From NCBI GenBank assembly GCA_947493885.1, contig CANLTE010000001.1, forward strand, positions 62,001-126,000: DNA of 64,000 bases. Direction: 5' to 3'. Position numbers and translations under genes: made by a program. The notes below the pieces were generated by a model. That model was not told where the DNA came from and ran no database searches. It was given only the letters and a program-made list of their open reading frames with translations. Origin of the DNA: an uncultured Maribacter sp. (GTDB taxonomy: Bacteria > Bacteroidota > Bacteroidia > Flavobacteriales > Flavobacteriaceae). This document shows positions 48,683 through 59,133 of the stretch, piece after piece (position 1 is the first letter of the stretch; each line of letters begins with the position of its first letter).

Positions 48683-50299
48683 TTATTTGTATTCAAAATA
48701 GTTAAAAAGGGCTTTTTCTTTAGAGCTTTTTTCAGTGCTAGTTGCATACATGCCCACATATAGTCCGTTGAATCTCAAAGACACCTCATCAGCTAGATTA
48801 GAAAGATTCTGTGAAGCGCCTATTTGAATAAAATCAATATCATTCCGACTGTAACTAAAAATAGCATTATTACCATGCATAGCTTGTATTCTAAAGGATA
48901 CATTGTCATTAGCATAACTTTCTCTGGCAATGATTTTTTGGCCCTCAATAGTTGTTTTAAGCAATTGTATTTCGCCAGCGGTCTTTAACAGTTGATAATG
49001 GGAATCACGAGTTCTGTACAAAACTATACCCGCTTTTTCATTAATCTTTTTAGTTTTGAATTTTAAAGACGTGGTGGCCATAAAATTATGATTAAGTACC
49101 CTGCGAGCAATTAGACTAGACTGTTCTCCCTTTTCAATTGTTTGAGGTCTTAATTTAATGTGAAGTTTGTTACTATCTAGATTATACCACTTTTCATTAG
49201 GTGTTTTCAAAAAATTCCACTCTAAACCTAATATTGATTGATTAAAATTATCTTTTGAAGGTTTTTTGAGATAAGGTCTCCAAGGCAAATCTGGGCGCCC
49301 CTGTTTTTTTTGAAGAATTCCTATTCCAAGATTAAAAACGGGAGTCTGACCATCAAACTGTACAGGAACCAAATAGGTCTCGCGAGCAAGAATAGAATAT
49401 CCTTCCACTTTTTTTTTGGCATGTAACACTGCCCACCAATCCCCTTTTTTTGTTCGCACCATATCAGTATGACCTACTGCCCAAATGGGATATTTTTTTC
49501 CTAAATGACGATGCGTAAATACTGGGTTTGCATCATCTGGAACATACGGCCCCCATAATTTTTCACTATGAAAAACAGTTGTTGCATGATAGAAAGATGT
49601 TCCCCCTTCCGCCACCATAAGTAAATACTTTCCGTTAATTTTATACAAATGAGCTCCTTCTGTCCATCGGGCATTGGTAGCATGACCAAAAGTGAGTTTT
49701 TCTCTTTTCCCAACGAGTTTACCAGTTTTTAAATCCAACTCCTGCATCCAAATAAATGATTGCCCGGTCCATTCCCTATCATCTTCTGAAAGATTCTCAT
49801 TACCTGTATAATAGCACCTCCCATCATCATCCCAAAATAAAGAAGGATCAATACCTGGGGCATTGTCAAGCCATATTGGATTAGACCATGGTCCAGATGG
49901 ATGCGCTGCGGTAATATAAAAGTTTCCTCCACATTCTACGCAGGTATTTATAATATAAAAAATGCCATCATGATAACGAATAGTAGGTGCATATACTCCT
50001 CTAGAATCATTGATATTTTCAGGTAAATTCACCTGATCTGAGCGATTAAGACCATATCCAATTAATTGCCAGTTTACCAAATCTTTACTATGATAAATTG
50101 GAATACCAGGATACCATTCAAAAGAGGAATTAACCAGATAAAAATCATCATCCACAACACATATGCTAGGGTCAGGGTGAAAACCTGACAAGATAGGATT
50201 AGTATAGGTTTCAGGAATATCCTGTGCCATTATCGGAGTGAAAAAAAATAAAAAGAGAGCCGAAACCAAATTTCTATAACTATTTATCAATGTATTCAT
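48683..50299 (-). CDS. Glycoside hydrolase family 43 (xylosidase/arabinofuranosidase-like)
   Basis: 538 residues from ATG 50299, chosen because the signal peptide (LVSALFLFFFTPIMAQ) then starts the protein; a longer frame begins at 50347. The five-bladed propeller has the three GH43 acids: Asp43 (FHPDPS, base), Asp151 (GIDPS, pKa modulator) and Glu214 (WTEGAH, acid). The C-terminal 200 residues are the GH43 beta-sandwich (SLIARRVLNHNFMATTSLKFK). It cuts alpha-arabinosyl or beta-xylosyl links outside or in the periplasm. It lies in line with the sulfatase and susCD genes. Confidence 0.92.
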   Translation of the reverse strand: MNTLINSYRNLVSALFLFFFTPIMAQDIPETYTNPILSGFHPDPSICVVDDDFYLVNSSFEWYPGIPIYHSKDLVNWQLIGYGLNRSDQVNLPENINDSRGVYAPTIRYHDGIFYIINTCVECGGNFYITAAHPSGPWSNPIWLDNAPGIDPSLFWDDDGRCYYTGNENLSEDDREWTGQSFIWMQELDLKTGKLVGKREKLTFGHATNARWTEGAHLYKINGKYLLMVAEGGTSFYHATTVFHSEKLWGPYVPDDANPVFTHRHLGKKYPIWAVGHTDMVRTKKGDWWAVLHAKKKVEGYSILARETYLVPVQFDGQTPVFNLGIGILQKKQGRPDLPWRPYLKKPSKDNFNQSILGLEWNFLKTPNEKWYNLDSNKLHIKLRPQTIEKGEQSSLIARRVLNHNFMATTSLKFKTKKINEKAGIVLYRTRDSHYQLLKTAGEIQLLKTTIEGQKIIARESYANDNVSFRIQAMHGNNAIFSYSRNDIDFIQIGASQNLSNLADEVSLRFNGLYVGMYATSTEKSSKEKALFNYFEYK

Positions 50300-50458
50300 G
50301 ATATCATTTAGTTTTTTGAAACCTGATACTATATTAATTATACACATAGACGGACTATTATAGAATTATAAAAAATCTACTAAAGTCAAAATTTTAAAAG
50401 GATGGCCGCCGTTCGACCATCCTTTTAAAACTAACTCAAACTAACAATCTTTAGAATA

Positions 50459-51907
50459 TTAATCTATCTTCTTATTATTTAGGCTTGGAGATACCGTATT
50501 TAATTTTTTCCTCATACTATTTAACTCGCTCTTTAATTCCTCTAATTTTTTCGAATTGCTTTCTGATAAATCATTTTGCTCCGCAATGTCTTCCTTAAGA
50601 TTATAGAGTTCATACTTATTTCCTTCATAAAAATACACCACCTTCCAATCACCTTTTCTCAATGCTAAGCCTGGTGTCCAACCACTAGTATGATAGTGAG
50701 GGTAATCCCAAAAAAGTACATCGTGCACCTCTTTTTCTGTCCCATTCAATATAGGGATTAAGCTTTTGCCATCTATATGCAGTTCTGGTCGCAAAGGCAT
50801 TTCTACTCCTTCTAAAATGGTAGGAAACATATCCATACTTACAGTAGGGCTGTCTAGCATATTATTTTCCTTTTCATTAGGCCTTTTAATTATTAATGGT
50901 ATTCGTATTCCTCCCTCATAAGCCCAACCTTTTCCAGCACGTAATGGACGTACACTTGTTGGAGGATTATACTCTTTTTCAGTAGTGGTAAGCCCCCCAT
51001 TATCAGAGGTAAAAATGATTAGTGCATTATCCATAAGGTTTAGAGCTTCGAGTTTATCTAATAACCTACCCACATTTTCATCTAATGCATATACCATGGA
51101 GGCGTATTCTGCATTATATTGTTTTGCTATGGTTTTCCCTGGACCTTCTTGATATCTTATAGGAATAGTATCCGTTAAAGTCTCTCGCTTTTTTTGGAAC
51201 TTGGCAAGATGCCTTTTGCTCGCCTCAATAGGTGTATGTACTGTATAATAGGACAGGTTTAAAAAGAAGGGGCTATCGCCATGTTCTTCCAAAAATTGAA
51301 TGGATTCATCAGTCAATCTATCAGTAAGATATTCACCTTCTGGACCATCAGTCAATTTTGGATTATTGTACGGGGAATAATACCCTCCTGGAGGTTGCCC
51401 CATATGATGCCCACCTTTATTGATATCAAATCCCTGGTCTTCAGGAAAGAACCCTGTATCACCCAAATGCCATTTCCCAGCGAAAAAAGTTTTATAACCC
51501 TCATCTTTCATTACTTCTGCAATGGTAACTTCTTGCAAAGGCATTTCAGTCAGGTCTTGAGGTCCCAATAGCTGCCTATCTTTAGGGTCATGCCCTTGTA
51601 GCCAGTCCGTAATTCCAACGCGAGAAGGGTGTTTGCCAGTCATAATGGCTGCCCTAGTTGGAGAACATACTGGATTGGCCGAATACGCATTTGTAAAAAG
51701 CGTTCCTTTTGAGGCCAACTTATCAATATTTGGGGTTTCATAAAATTCACTCCCATAACACCCCAAATCTTTCCAACCCAAATCATCAACCAAAATAAAA
51801 ACAACATTTTTTTTATCGGAACCTTCGATAAGCATTGTTTTTTGTTTTTTTTCTTTACAGCCTATTAATAGTGCGCCAAACAAGAGTAATACAATTTTAT
51901 ATTTCAT
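50459..51907 (-). CDS. Family S1 sulfatase, lipoprotein
   Basis: 482 residues from ATG 51907, where the lipoprotein signal (LLLFGALLIGC) begins. Key parts: metal-binding NVVFILVDDLGWKDLGC, formylglycine site CSPTRAAIMTG (Cys81), GKWHLGD, FTSDNGG. The Cys-type site needs maturation by a formylglycine-generating enzyme or anaerobic maturase, not in this window. It removes sulfate from a polysaccharide, so the target of this locus is probably sulfated. It lies between GH43 and susD. Confidence 0.93.
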   Translation of the reverse strand: MKYKIVLLLFGALLIGCKEKKQKTMLIEGSDKKNVVFILVDDLGWKDLGCYGSEFYETPNIDKLASKGTLFTNAYSANPVCSPTRAAIMTGKHPSRVGITDWLQGHDPKDRQLLGPQDLTEMPLQEVTIAEVMKDEGYKTFFAGKWHLGDTGFFPEDQGFDINKGGHHMGQPPGGYYSPYNNPKLTDGPEGEYLTDRLTDESIQFLEEHGDSPFFLNLSYYTVHTPIEASKRHLAKFQKKRETLTDTIPIRYQEGPGKTIAKQYNAEYASMVYALDENVGRLLDKLEALNLMDNALIIFTSDNGGLTTTEKEYNPPTSVRPLRAGKGWAYEGGIRIPLIIKRPNEKENNMLDSPTVSMDMFPTILEGVEMPLRPELHIDGKSLIPILNGTEKEVHDVLFWDYPHYHTSGWTPGLALRKGDWKVVYFYEGNKYELYNLKEDIAEQNDLSESNSKKLEELKSELNSMRKKLNTVSPSLNNKKID

Positions 51908-51977
51908 GATGATGTAGATATAGTAAAAATAGAGAGTCATTTTAATTTAGAAATAACCCTCCTTTAAAATTTCCTTT

Positions 51978-53459
51978 TTAATAACCTGGATTTTGTTCCA
52001 AATTAGGATTGTTATCCATTTGTGCCTGAGGTAATGGATAGAGTACCTGATGTGGCATTGCGGCAACCCCCCTATCCAAAGCCTGCTGAATAAATTTACC
52101 ATGACGAATAAGATCTTCTCGTCTTAACCCTTCACTATAGAATTCTCTACCTCTTTCTGCCAATATGAAATCTCTAAGATCTTCTTTAGAAGTGAAATCG
52201 GCTAAGACCACAGGTGTAGCCGAAACTCTATTTCTTACGACATTAATTAAATCTATGCTCTCTTGGTTAGGTCCATCAATTTCATTGAGCGCCTCTGCTC
52301 TAGTAAGATGCATATCGGTTAATCTAATGAGCGGTTGATCATTTCCATTTGAAGTACCAGTGGCATTGGGATCTGGAACAAACTTAAAACTTCTTACATT
52401 ATCTAAGGCATTACCTTCCTCATCTCTTGATAATTGGGTCAATTCGCCTGTTGTAGTAGGCGTGTATTCTGTAATGAACAAATTAGATCTTAGATCCACT
52501 GTTTCAAAAGTCTCATAAAACGCTGTATACGTTCTAAACTGAGCTCCAAAATTAGCCCAATTAGATTGAATGGGATAATTTGGAGGGAAAGCATGTGGCA
52601 TATAAATGTTCTGTTGGCTAGAATTCCCCGCAATACACTCAAACCTAAAAACAAACTCATTATTGCTTTCTCCTTCTACCGCAAACAAGGAAGTATAATC
52701 GGCCCAGAGCTCATACCCACCATTAGCCATAACTTCTTGGGCGGCCGTTGCCGCCTTTGCCCATTCCTTATTATTTAAATAAAACTTAGCCAACATCGCA
52801 TAGGCACTACCTTTATTAGCACGACTAGAAACACCTCCAAAATCTAAGTTATCAATTGCAAACATTAAATCTTCTTCAACCTGAGCACGATATTCTTCTT
52901 CGGAAGCCCTAGGTGTTTCTTTTCCTAACGCTTCAATTTCATCTAAACTTGCGCCAGGCGGAATTTCAATAATAGGAGTAGGACCAAATAGATTATGAAG
53001 AAAATAGTACGATGTACCCCGTACAAATCGTGCTTCGGCTCTTGCTTTATTAAGCGCGGTTTCATCAAGACCTTCAACACCATCGGCTACAAGAAGTACG
53101 TTATTGGCCGCCGCAATTGAACCGTAAAATTTATTGTACATGGCATTAAAGTAACTATCCGAAGGTGTCCAGGTGAACCCAATAACAGGCACAACGAGAC
53201 GATTTAACCCCCCTCCTGTTTCCCAAAGTATATCGGTTGGCATTTCTCCTAGTATATAAAAATGTTCCCTGGCTATAAAACCTGTTCCCCATGTTAATTG
53301 AAATGAGCCATAAACACCTGTTAACAAAGCATCAATACCCGATTGATCTTGTAAAAAAACTTCTGGATCAAACTCAGTATACACTTCTTCTTCCAAAAAG
53401 TCTTCGCAGCTACTACATAAAGCCACTATTGTTAATAAACTGAATATATATTTTTTCAT
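51978..53459 (-). CDS. susD: SusD/RagB-family glycan-binding lipoprotein
   Basis: 493 residues, lipobox CSSC, EDFLEEEVYTEFDPEVF start, helical TPR scaffold (KARAEARFVRGTSYYFLHNLFGP, GSAYAMLAKFYLNNKEWAKAA), and the usual end RGREFYSEGLRREDLIRHGKF...NPNLEQNPGY. It sits on the outer surface above the SusC barrel and holds the glycan. It is 12 nt from susC. Confidence 0.95.
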   Translation of the reverse strand: MKKYIFSLLTIVALCSSCEDFLEEEVYTEFDPEVFLQDQSGIDALLTGVYGSFQLTWGTGFIAREHFYILGEMPTDILWETGGGLNRLVVPVIGFTWTPSDSYFNAMYNKFYGSIAAANNVLLVADGVEGLDETALNKARAEARFVRGTSYYFLHNLFGPTPIIEIPPGASLDEIEALGKETPRASEEEYRAQVEEDLMFAIDNLDFGGVSSRANKGSAYAMLAKFYLNNKEWAKAATAAQEVMANGGYELWADYTSLFAVEGESNNEFVFRFECIAGNSSQQNIYMPHAFPPNYPIQSNWANFGAQFRTYTAFYETFETVDLRSNLFITEYTPTTTGELTQLSRDEEGNALDNVRSFKFVPDPNATGTSNGNDQPLIRLTDMHLTRAEALNEIDGPNQESIDLINVVRNRVSATPVVLADFTSKEDLRDFILAERGREFYSEGLRREDLIRHGKFIQQALDRGVAAMPHQVLYPLPQAQMDNNPNLEQNPGY

Positions 53460-53471
53460 TGCTTTTCTTTT

Positions 53472-56400
53472 TTAAAATTTAACATCAAGACCAAAACGAA
53501 TTGTACGTGCCAACGGGTAGCTATTGTAGCTACTTCGCTCTACAGCACTAGCTGGATTTGCCCCCCTAATTTCAGTCCGTTCCGCGCTTGCATCGGGATC
53601 GTACCCCTCAAAATCAGTAATAGTAAACAAGTTATCTACAGCGCCATAAAGCCTAAGCATTGAAAGTTTAGAACTTTCTTTAAGATTAAAGTTGTAACCC
53701 AATGTAAGGTTCTTTAAACGTATGAAAGAAGCATCCGTTATAGTCAAGGAGTTGATGGCTAAACCGCCACCATAAAGACTTGCATTTTCTCCAGAGGGCA
53801 ACGTATTTGAAGGGTTCTGTGGAGTCCATCGATCTTGATAGTATCTAGATATCGAGTTTCTCGCAGAATTAGTAGGATATAACGATTCGGTCACATTCGC
53901 ATCTAATGCTTCTATACCTTGAACTCCTTGTACAAATATTTCCAAAGAGAGATTCTTGTAATTTAAAGTATTATTGAATCCAAATGTAAAATCAGGAAAA
54001 GGATCACCGAGTACAACTCTGTCTTCCGCATCAATTACATCATCTCCGTTTTGATTCACAAAACGAGGCATCCCTGCACCATACCCATCTACATTTGGTG
54101 TTGGCGAATTCGCTATGTCATCACCTTCCTGAAAAATTCCATTTATTTCATATCCGTAGAAAGACTGTAATGGAGACCCCTCACGAACAATAGTATAGTT
54201 CTGAATAAACGTACCTATGTTACCACCTATAATCTCCTGTGTAAAATCAGGAAGCTGTGTTACCTCGTTCTTAAGAAATGAAAATGTAAGGTTTGAATTC
54301 CATTTAAAATCGTCACTATCAACATTACGAGTTCTTAAACTAAAGTCTACTCCTTTGTTCTGAACTTCTCCAATATTTGTTCGTACTGTTGTAAAACCTA
54401 CTACGGAGGGTAACGGTTTATTAAACAACTGATCAACTGTGTTTCTGTTGAAGTAATCTATTGAACCTGAAATTCTATTATTCATCAGTGAAAAGTCCAA
54501 ACCTAAATTTATTTCTTTTGTGGTTTCCCATTTCAAATCAGGATTTGGCAACCTTGCTGCTGCAACTCCTTGAGCTACTGCTCCATCAAAAATGGAATTG
54601 CTACTAGAAATAAGTGTTTGTCTTGTTTCAAAGTTTTCGATACCCTGGTTACCTAATTCACCATAACCTATTCTAAGTTTAAGCTCATCTATAATTCTAT
54701 TATCTGCAAGGAATGCTTCTTCACTAATACGCCATCCTATAGAACCAGAAGGAAAGAAAGCATATTTATTATTCTCCGCAAATCTCGAAGAACCATCCAC
54801 CCTAAAGGATGCGGTCAATAAATATTTCCCTTTATAATCATACGTGGCTCTTCCTATGAATCCGTTTAATTGATTTTGAATTCTAGCGCTTTCTACCTCA
54901 TCTCGTAACTGACCATCACCACTTTCAAGCAAATTAGTACCTGTTACATCTGAAAGAAAACCTGCGGAACTAGCTCTAACACTTGTTGAAAGGAACTCCT
55001 CTAATGTAATACCACCAAAAATGGAAAAATTATGATTCTCATTAAATGTATTACTATATTTAAGCAACGCCTCTACTAACCAGTGGGTGTCCTCAAATGA
55101 AGCAAGACTTCCAATACCTCCACTTGCAAATCCATTCAGAGTAACACGACTATTATAACTGTCTTCTTTAATATTGTTCACATCACCACCCAAACGAACG
55201 GTAGCTGTTACATTTTTCATAAATTCATAATCAGCACTCACCGATGCGTAGAATCTATTGAAAATAGTTTGATTGTCTAGACCATTTATTAATGCCAAGG
55301 GATTATCCAATGCTATTGCTGCATTTCTAAAATAACGTCCATCATCATCTAGGCCTGCTGATAAAGTAGGGTCAAATTGAATAGCTGAATTAATAGGGCC
55401 AGCGCCTTCGTTAGCATTGTTTGAAAATAGTATCTCATTGTTTGTCTGACGGGTATAGTTTGCATTTGCAGATAGCAATAAATTCTCAAATGGTCTGCTT
55501 TGAACATTCAAACGAATATTATATTTTTGACTCGAAGAGCTTTGTACAATTCCCTCCTGATCAAAATAATTAAGCCCTAAATAGTAATTTCCTTTTTCAC
55601 TGCCACCTGACATTGAAATTTGATGATTTTGAACTATTGCATTAGTAAAAATTTGATCTTGCCAATTAGTCCCAGCTCCAAATGATGCTATTTGATCTGG
55701 TGAGTATGTGTCTGGCGTTCTTATATTAACCAAATCTGCATAATCTTTTGCCCCAAGTACATCAAGTTTCTTGGATACACTTTGAAAACCTGTATATGTA
55801 CTATAGGATAACGTAGTTTTTCCAGCCTTACCTTTTTTAGTACTTATTAAAACAACTCCATTTGCTGCACGAGTACCATATATAGCAGCTGCAGAAGCAT
55901 CTTTTAACACATCAATAGATTCAATATCTCCAGGACTTAAGGACTGAGGATCAACACCAGGAAGACCATCCACAACAAAAAGCACGGAATTATCACTATT
56001 TATTGAACCCGCTCCTCGTATTTGTATTTTTAAACCGGCACCAGGAGCTGAGCTTACCTGACTAACATTTACACCTGATGCTGCACCATTTAATAATTGA
56101 ACGGCGTCATAATTGGCACCTTGAGTAAAGTCTTCGGCCTTGACAGATACCACAGCTCCTGTTAAATCCTTTTTTCTTTGCGTTCCATAGCCCACAACCA
56201 CCACTTCTTCTAAACTGGCTGCATCTGATAATAACTGAATATTAATCTGGGTTTGGTCACCTATAATGACTTCTTTAGTAGCATACCCTATGTAGGATAT
56301 CACTAATACGGCATCTGAATTGGCTACCGTAATTGAAAAATTACCATCAAAGTCAGATTGTGTTCCGTTCACAGTACCCTTCTCTACAATGCTTGCTCCA

Positions 56401-56864
56401 GGCAATGGTTCTCCTGCTTCATTGGTTATTGTTCCACTTACTTCCAAATCTTGTGGAAGCATTTCCTCAGATTCCGATTTATCTGGAGGGGTGTTAATCT
56501 TTTGTGTCTTTCGTAGTAAAATTTTGCGATCGTCTATTTCATATTCTGTCTGAACGCCAGAAAAAAGTCGATCTAAAATCTTGCCTATTTTTTCCCTACT
56601 CGCTATTACGGTAACCTTTCTGTTTAAATCTAATGCCTTAGTATTGAACAAAAACTTAAATTCTGTTTGTGCCTCTATTTCATCAAGAACTGCCTCAACG
56701 GGTACATTAGTCATGTTAAGAGAGACTTTGGTCTTTTGTGAATATGAGGAATTTGCCTGAAGGGCAATTGTCGTTGTTAGAAGAAAAAGAAGTGATACCT
56801 TCATTTTTAGCTCCATTTTGATTTTCCAGAAGGAGTTCCTCCTAGAATTAGATGGTTTTTTCAT
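53472..56864 (-). CDS. susC: SusC/RagA TonB-dependent outer membrane transporter with STN domain
   Basis: 1130 residues from ATG 56864 (MKKPSNS); a longer frame starts at 56936. The signal (VSLLFLLTTTIALQANSSYS) is followed by an STN domain (VPVEAVLDEIEAQTEFKFLFN), a carboxypeptidase-like domain (VSGTITNEAGEPLPGASIVEKG), plug (GYGTQRKKDLTGAVVSV, GSINSDNSVLFVVDGLPG) and a beta barrel ending GLDVKF. The STN domain contacts the FecR protein encoded next, coupling import of the glycan to ECF sigma activity. Confidence 0.95.
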   Translation of the reverse strand: MKKPSNSRRNSFWKIKMELKMKVSLLFLLTTTIALQANSSYSQKTKVSLNMTNVPVEAVLDEIEAQTEFKFLFNTKALDLNRKVTVIASREKIGKILDRLFSGVQTEYEIDDRKILLRKTQKINTPPDKSESEEMLPQDLEVSGTITNEAGEPLPGASIVEKGTVNGTQSDFDGNFSITVANSDAVLVISYIGYATKEVIIGDQTQINIQLLSDAASLEEVVVVGYGTQRKKDLTGAVVSVKAEDFTQGANYDAVQLLNGAASGVNVSQVSSAPGAGLKIQIRGAGSINSDNSVLFVVDGLPGVDPQSLSPGDIESIDVLKDASAAAIYGTRAANGVVLISTKKGKAGKTTLSYSTYTGFQSVSKKLDVLGAKDYADLVNIRTPDTYSPDQIASFGAGTNWQDQIFTNAIVQNHQISMSGGSEKGNYYLGLNYFDQEGIVQSSSSQKYNIRLNVQSRPFENLLLSANANYTRQTNNEILFSNNANEGAGPINSAIQFDPTLSAGLDDDGRYFRNAAIALDNPLALINGLDNQTIFNRFYASVSADYEFMKNVTATVRLGGDVNNIKEDSYNSRVTLNGFASGGIGSLASFEDTHWLVEALLKYSNTFNENHNFSIFGGITLEEFLSTSVRASSAGFLSDVTGTNLLESGDGQLRDEVESARIQNQLNGFIGRATYDYKGKYLLTASFRVDGSSRFAENNKYAFFPSGSIGWRISEEAFLADNRIIDELKLRIGYGELGNQGIENFETRQTLISSSNSIFDGAVAQGVAAARLPNPDLKWETTKEINLGLDFSLMNNRISGSIDYFNRNTVDQLFNKPLPSVVGFTTVRTNIGEVQNKGVDFSLRTRNVDSDDFKWNSNLTFSFLKNEVTQLPDFTQEIIGGNIGTFIQNYTIVREGSPLQSFYGYEINGIFQEGDDIANSPTPNVDGYGAGMPRFVNQNGDDVIDAEDRVVLGDPFPDFTFGFNNTLNYKNLSLEIFVQGVQGIEALDANVTESLYPTNSARNSISRYYQDRWTPQNPSNTLPSGENASLYGGGLAINSLTITDASFIRLKNLTLGYNFNLKESSKLSMLRLYGAVDNLFTITDFEGYDPDASAERTEIRGANPASAVERSSYNSYPLARTIRFGLDVKF

Positions 56865-57032
56865 ACTTTTGATTGTTTTCGGTGATTTACATGAATTAAC
56901 GTAGTCACTAGATTCCATCGGGAAATGTTCCTGCATTTCCCGATTTTTTAGTTATTCCTAGTTCTAACAGGATATAACCATATAGTGATTCTTTTGTTTT
57001 CGATTAGATTTATTTCATATACATATTAAAAA

Positions 57033-58196
57033 TTAGTTAATAATAATTTTATTGTTGACAACTTCATATTCGATATCATATACTTTATCAAAGTAATCTA
57101 ATACCTTTTCTATTGGTTCTCTATTAGTTTCAATAGTTGCATTAAATTTTTCATCGGCTAGTTCTTTATTATTATTAATGATTACGACATTATATTGCCT
57201 TTCAAGACTTTCAATAATTTTTTCAAAAAAAGCACCTTTGAATACCAAATTGCCTTCAACCCAAGATGTATACAATGATGTATTTACTTTCAAGGTAGAT
57301 ATTGTTTTTTTCTCCTTATTAAAAGAACCCATAAAACCGGGAGTCAATACAGTATCATTAAGATTTTCAGATTTTGCAGACTTATATGAAAGTCCTACTG
57401 AGCCATCCGTTAGTACTACCTGCGTGTTACTATCCTCAGGATAATTGGAAAGATTAAATTTTGTACCATACACTGTTACATTTAAATCTTGAGCATCCAC
57501 TATAAAGGAATCTTCTTTGTCATGAGACACCTCAAAAAAAGCCTCCCCTTCCAAAAAAACTTTTCTATCGAAACCCTTTATAAATTTAATAGGGTATTTA
57601 ATAGAGCTTCCTGCATTCATAAAAACTCTGGTACCATCAGACAACACAATATTGAATCGTTTTCCATAAGGAATTTTAAGTGTATTATAAGAAAGTTCAT
57701 CCATTGGAAGCTCATCACTATATACTAATTTAGTTCCTTCTTGTTTTCCAACTACTTTACCTTTAGCGTTAGTAATTTTAGAAACTCCATCTTCCGAAAT
57801 GATTACCTTTTCACCATTTTCGAGCTCCAAAGTAATTTCATCATTTTTCTGAATAACAATATCCTCCTTTCCAAGAATTGCACTCTCTTGTTTAAAAAAG
57901 TACCCCACACTAATTAAAAACAAACCAACAGCAGCATATTTTAAAAATTTGTTGAATCTTCTTTTACGAAATACGTTTTTATCTTTCCGTATTTCATTTA
58001 GTAAAAGGTTTCTTAAATTACTTGGGTCTGGGTTGTTCATACTTATAGTTATTGCAAAATGTGTTTTAACATACTCTTTAAAAAACAAATAATTTTTTTC
58101 CTCTCTGACCCAGTCATCTAAAGAATCTAAATCTGAAGCACTTGCTGCATTGTTTATATATCTAACAAGGCTGTCTTTTATTTTATCTTCAATCAT
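57033..58196 (-). CDS. FecR-family anti-sigma factor
   Basis: 387 residues. Short cytoplasmic N-terminal region that binds the sigma factor (about 1-75), one membrane helix (YAAVGLFLISVGYFF), then a periplasmic FecR domain (TLKIPYGKRFNIVLSDGTRVFMNAGSSIKYP, VFLEGEAFFEVSHDKEDSFIVDAQDLNVTVYGTKFN) and a C-terminal STN-like end. Divergent from the sigma gene and upstream of susC, the usual arrangement of these units. Confidence 0.93.
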   Translation of the reverse strand: MIEDKIKDSLVRYINNAASASDLDSLDDWVREEKNYLFFKEYVKTHFAITISMNNPDPSNLRNLLLNEIRKDKNVFRKRRFNKFLKYAAVGLFLISVGYFFKQESAILGKEDIVIQKNDEITLELENGEKVIISEDGVSKITNAKGKVVGKQEGTKLVYSDELPMDELSYNTLKIPYGKRFNIVLSDGTRVFMNAGSSIKYPIKFIKGFDRKVFLEGEAFFEVSHDKEDSFIVDAQDLNVTVYGTKFNLSNYPEDSNTQVVLTDGSVGLSYKSAKSENLNDTVLTPGFMGSFNKEKKTISTLKVNTSLYTSWVEGNLVFKGAFFEKIIESLERQYNVVIINNNKELADEKFNATIETNREPIEKVLDYFDKVYDIEYEVVNNKIIIN

Positions 58197-58327
58197 TTGA
58201 TTAATTTGTATGCTACTCTATACTATTATTACAAGACAAATTTACAATACCCTACCTTTTTTTATGTATTTTTATTGAATTCATATAATTTTAGCGATAA
58301 AACTACAATATTCATATTTTGTTCAAA

Positions 58328-58918
58328 ATGGATTATAAAACAAATAGTGACTTAATAAAGAGTCTTAAAAATGGAGAGGAAAGGGCGTATATGTACTTGT
58401 TGGATAAATTGCATCGAAGATTATATGCCTATGCGATGACTTTAGTTAATGACCACGCAATGGCTGAGGATATTGTTCAGAATGTATTTTTAAAAACCTG
58501 GCAACATAGAAAAAAATTAAATATTGAATTTTCCATACAAAGTTTTCTCTACAGGTCTGTTTATAATGAATTCGTTAATACCTACAAAAAAGGTAAGTCC
58601 GTTATGCTTCTGCAAATGAAATATTACGAATCATTATCAGAAACTATTGAAAACAAAGATGATACGATAATCGAAAAGATGATAGATATCGTATCAGGAG
58701 AAATCGAAAAACTACCACCAAAATGTCGGCAAATTTTTTCTATGAGTAAAAAGGAAGGTTTATCAAATATTGAAATTGCTGAATACTTAAAAATTTCACC
58801 TAAGGCAGTGGAAAAACAGATTACCAAAGCATTTAATATACTTCGCGTGAGCCTTAAAGATAAGTATGAAACTCTCATATTTATCCTTTTCAGAATACGT
58901 GCCAGTGAAAAAAATTAA
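58328..58918 (+). CDS. ECF RNA polymerase sigma factor
   Basis: 196 residues from ATG 58328 (an in-frame TTG at 58319 adds only three). Region 2: MYLLDKLHRRLYAYAMTLVNDHAMAEDIVQNVFLKTWQHRKKL; region 4: IEKLPPKCRQIFSMSKKEGLSNIEIAEYLKISPKAVEKQITKA. It should transcribe the susC operon when FecR releases it. The 131-bp gap to fecR holds both promoters; no exact TAnnTTTG is seen there. Confidence 0.93.
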   Translation: MDYKTNSDLIKSLKNGEERAYMYLLDKLHRRLYAYAMTLVNDHAMAEDIVQNVFLKTWQHRKKLNIEFSIQSFLYRSVYNEFVNTYKKGKSVMLLQMKYYESLSETIENKDDTIIEKMIDIVSGEIEKLPPKCRQIFSMSKKEGLSNIEIAEYLKISPKAVEKQITKAFNILRVSLKDKYETLIFILFRIRASEKN

Positions 58919-59070
58919 AATGTAAAGTTCAATTGCTTGATGTTTAAATTCATTGTTACTGTTGCATGATATTAAGTCTAAAATTTAAATATATAATCGC
59001 TAAATTGATTCTGTTGTATTCATTACACTTTTGTTTAGTGTAACGCTATTTCAGAACTAGACATGTTCAT
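58919..59070. other. Gap between sigma gene and terminator
   Basis: No gene or repeat is seen in this AT-rich stretch before the palindromic terminator. Confidence 0.4.
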
Positions 59071-59110
59071 AAAAACAAAAGCCATCGAATATTCGATGGC
59101 TTTTGTTTTT
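59071..59110. terminator. Bidirectional terminator, perfect 40-bp palindrome
   Basis: AAAAACAAAAGCCATCGAAT and its exact reverse complement, with A and T tracts at each end, between the rightward sigma gene and the leftward FG-GAP gene. It serves both. Confidence 0.88.
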
Positions 59111-59133
59111 ATGAAGTAATTTACCGTTCTGAG

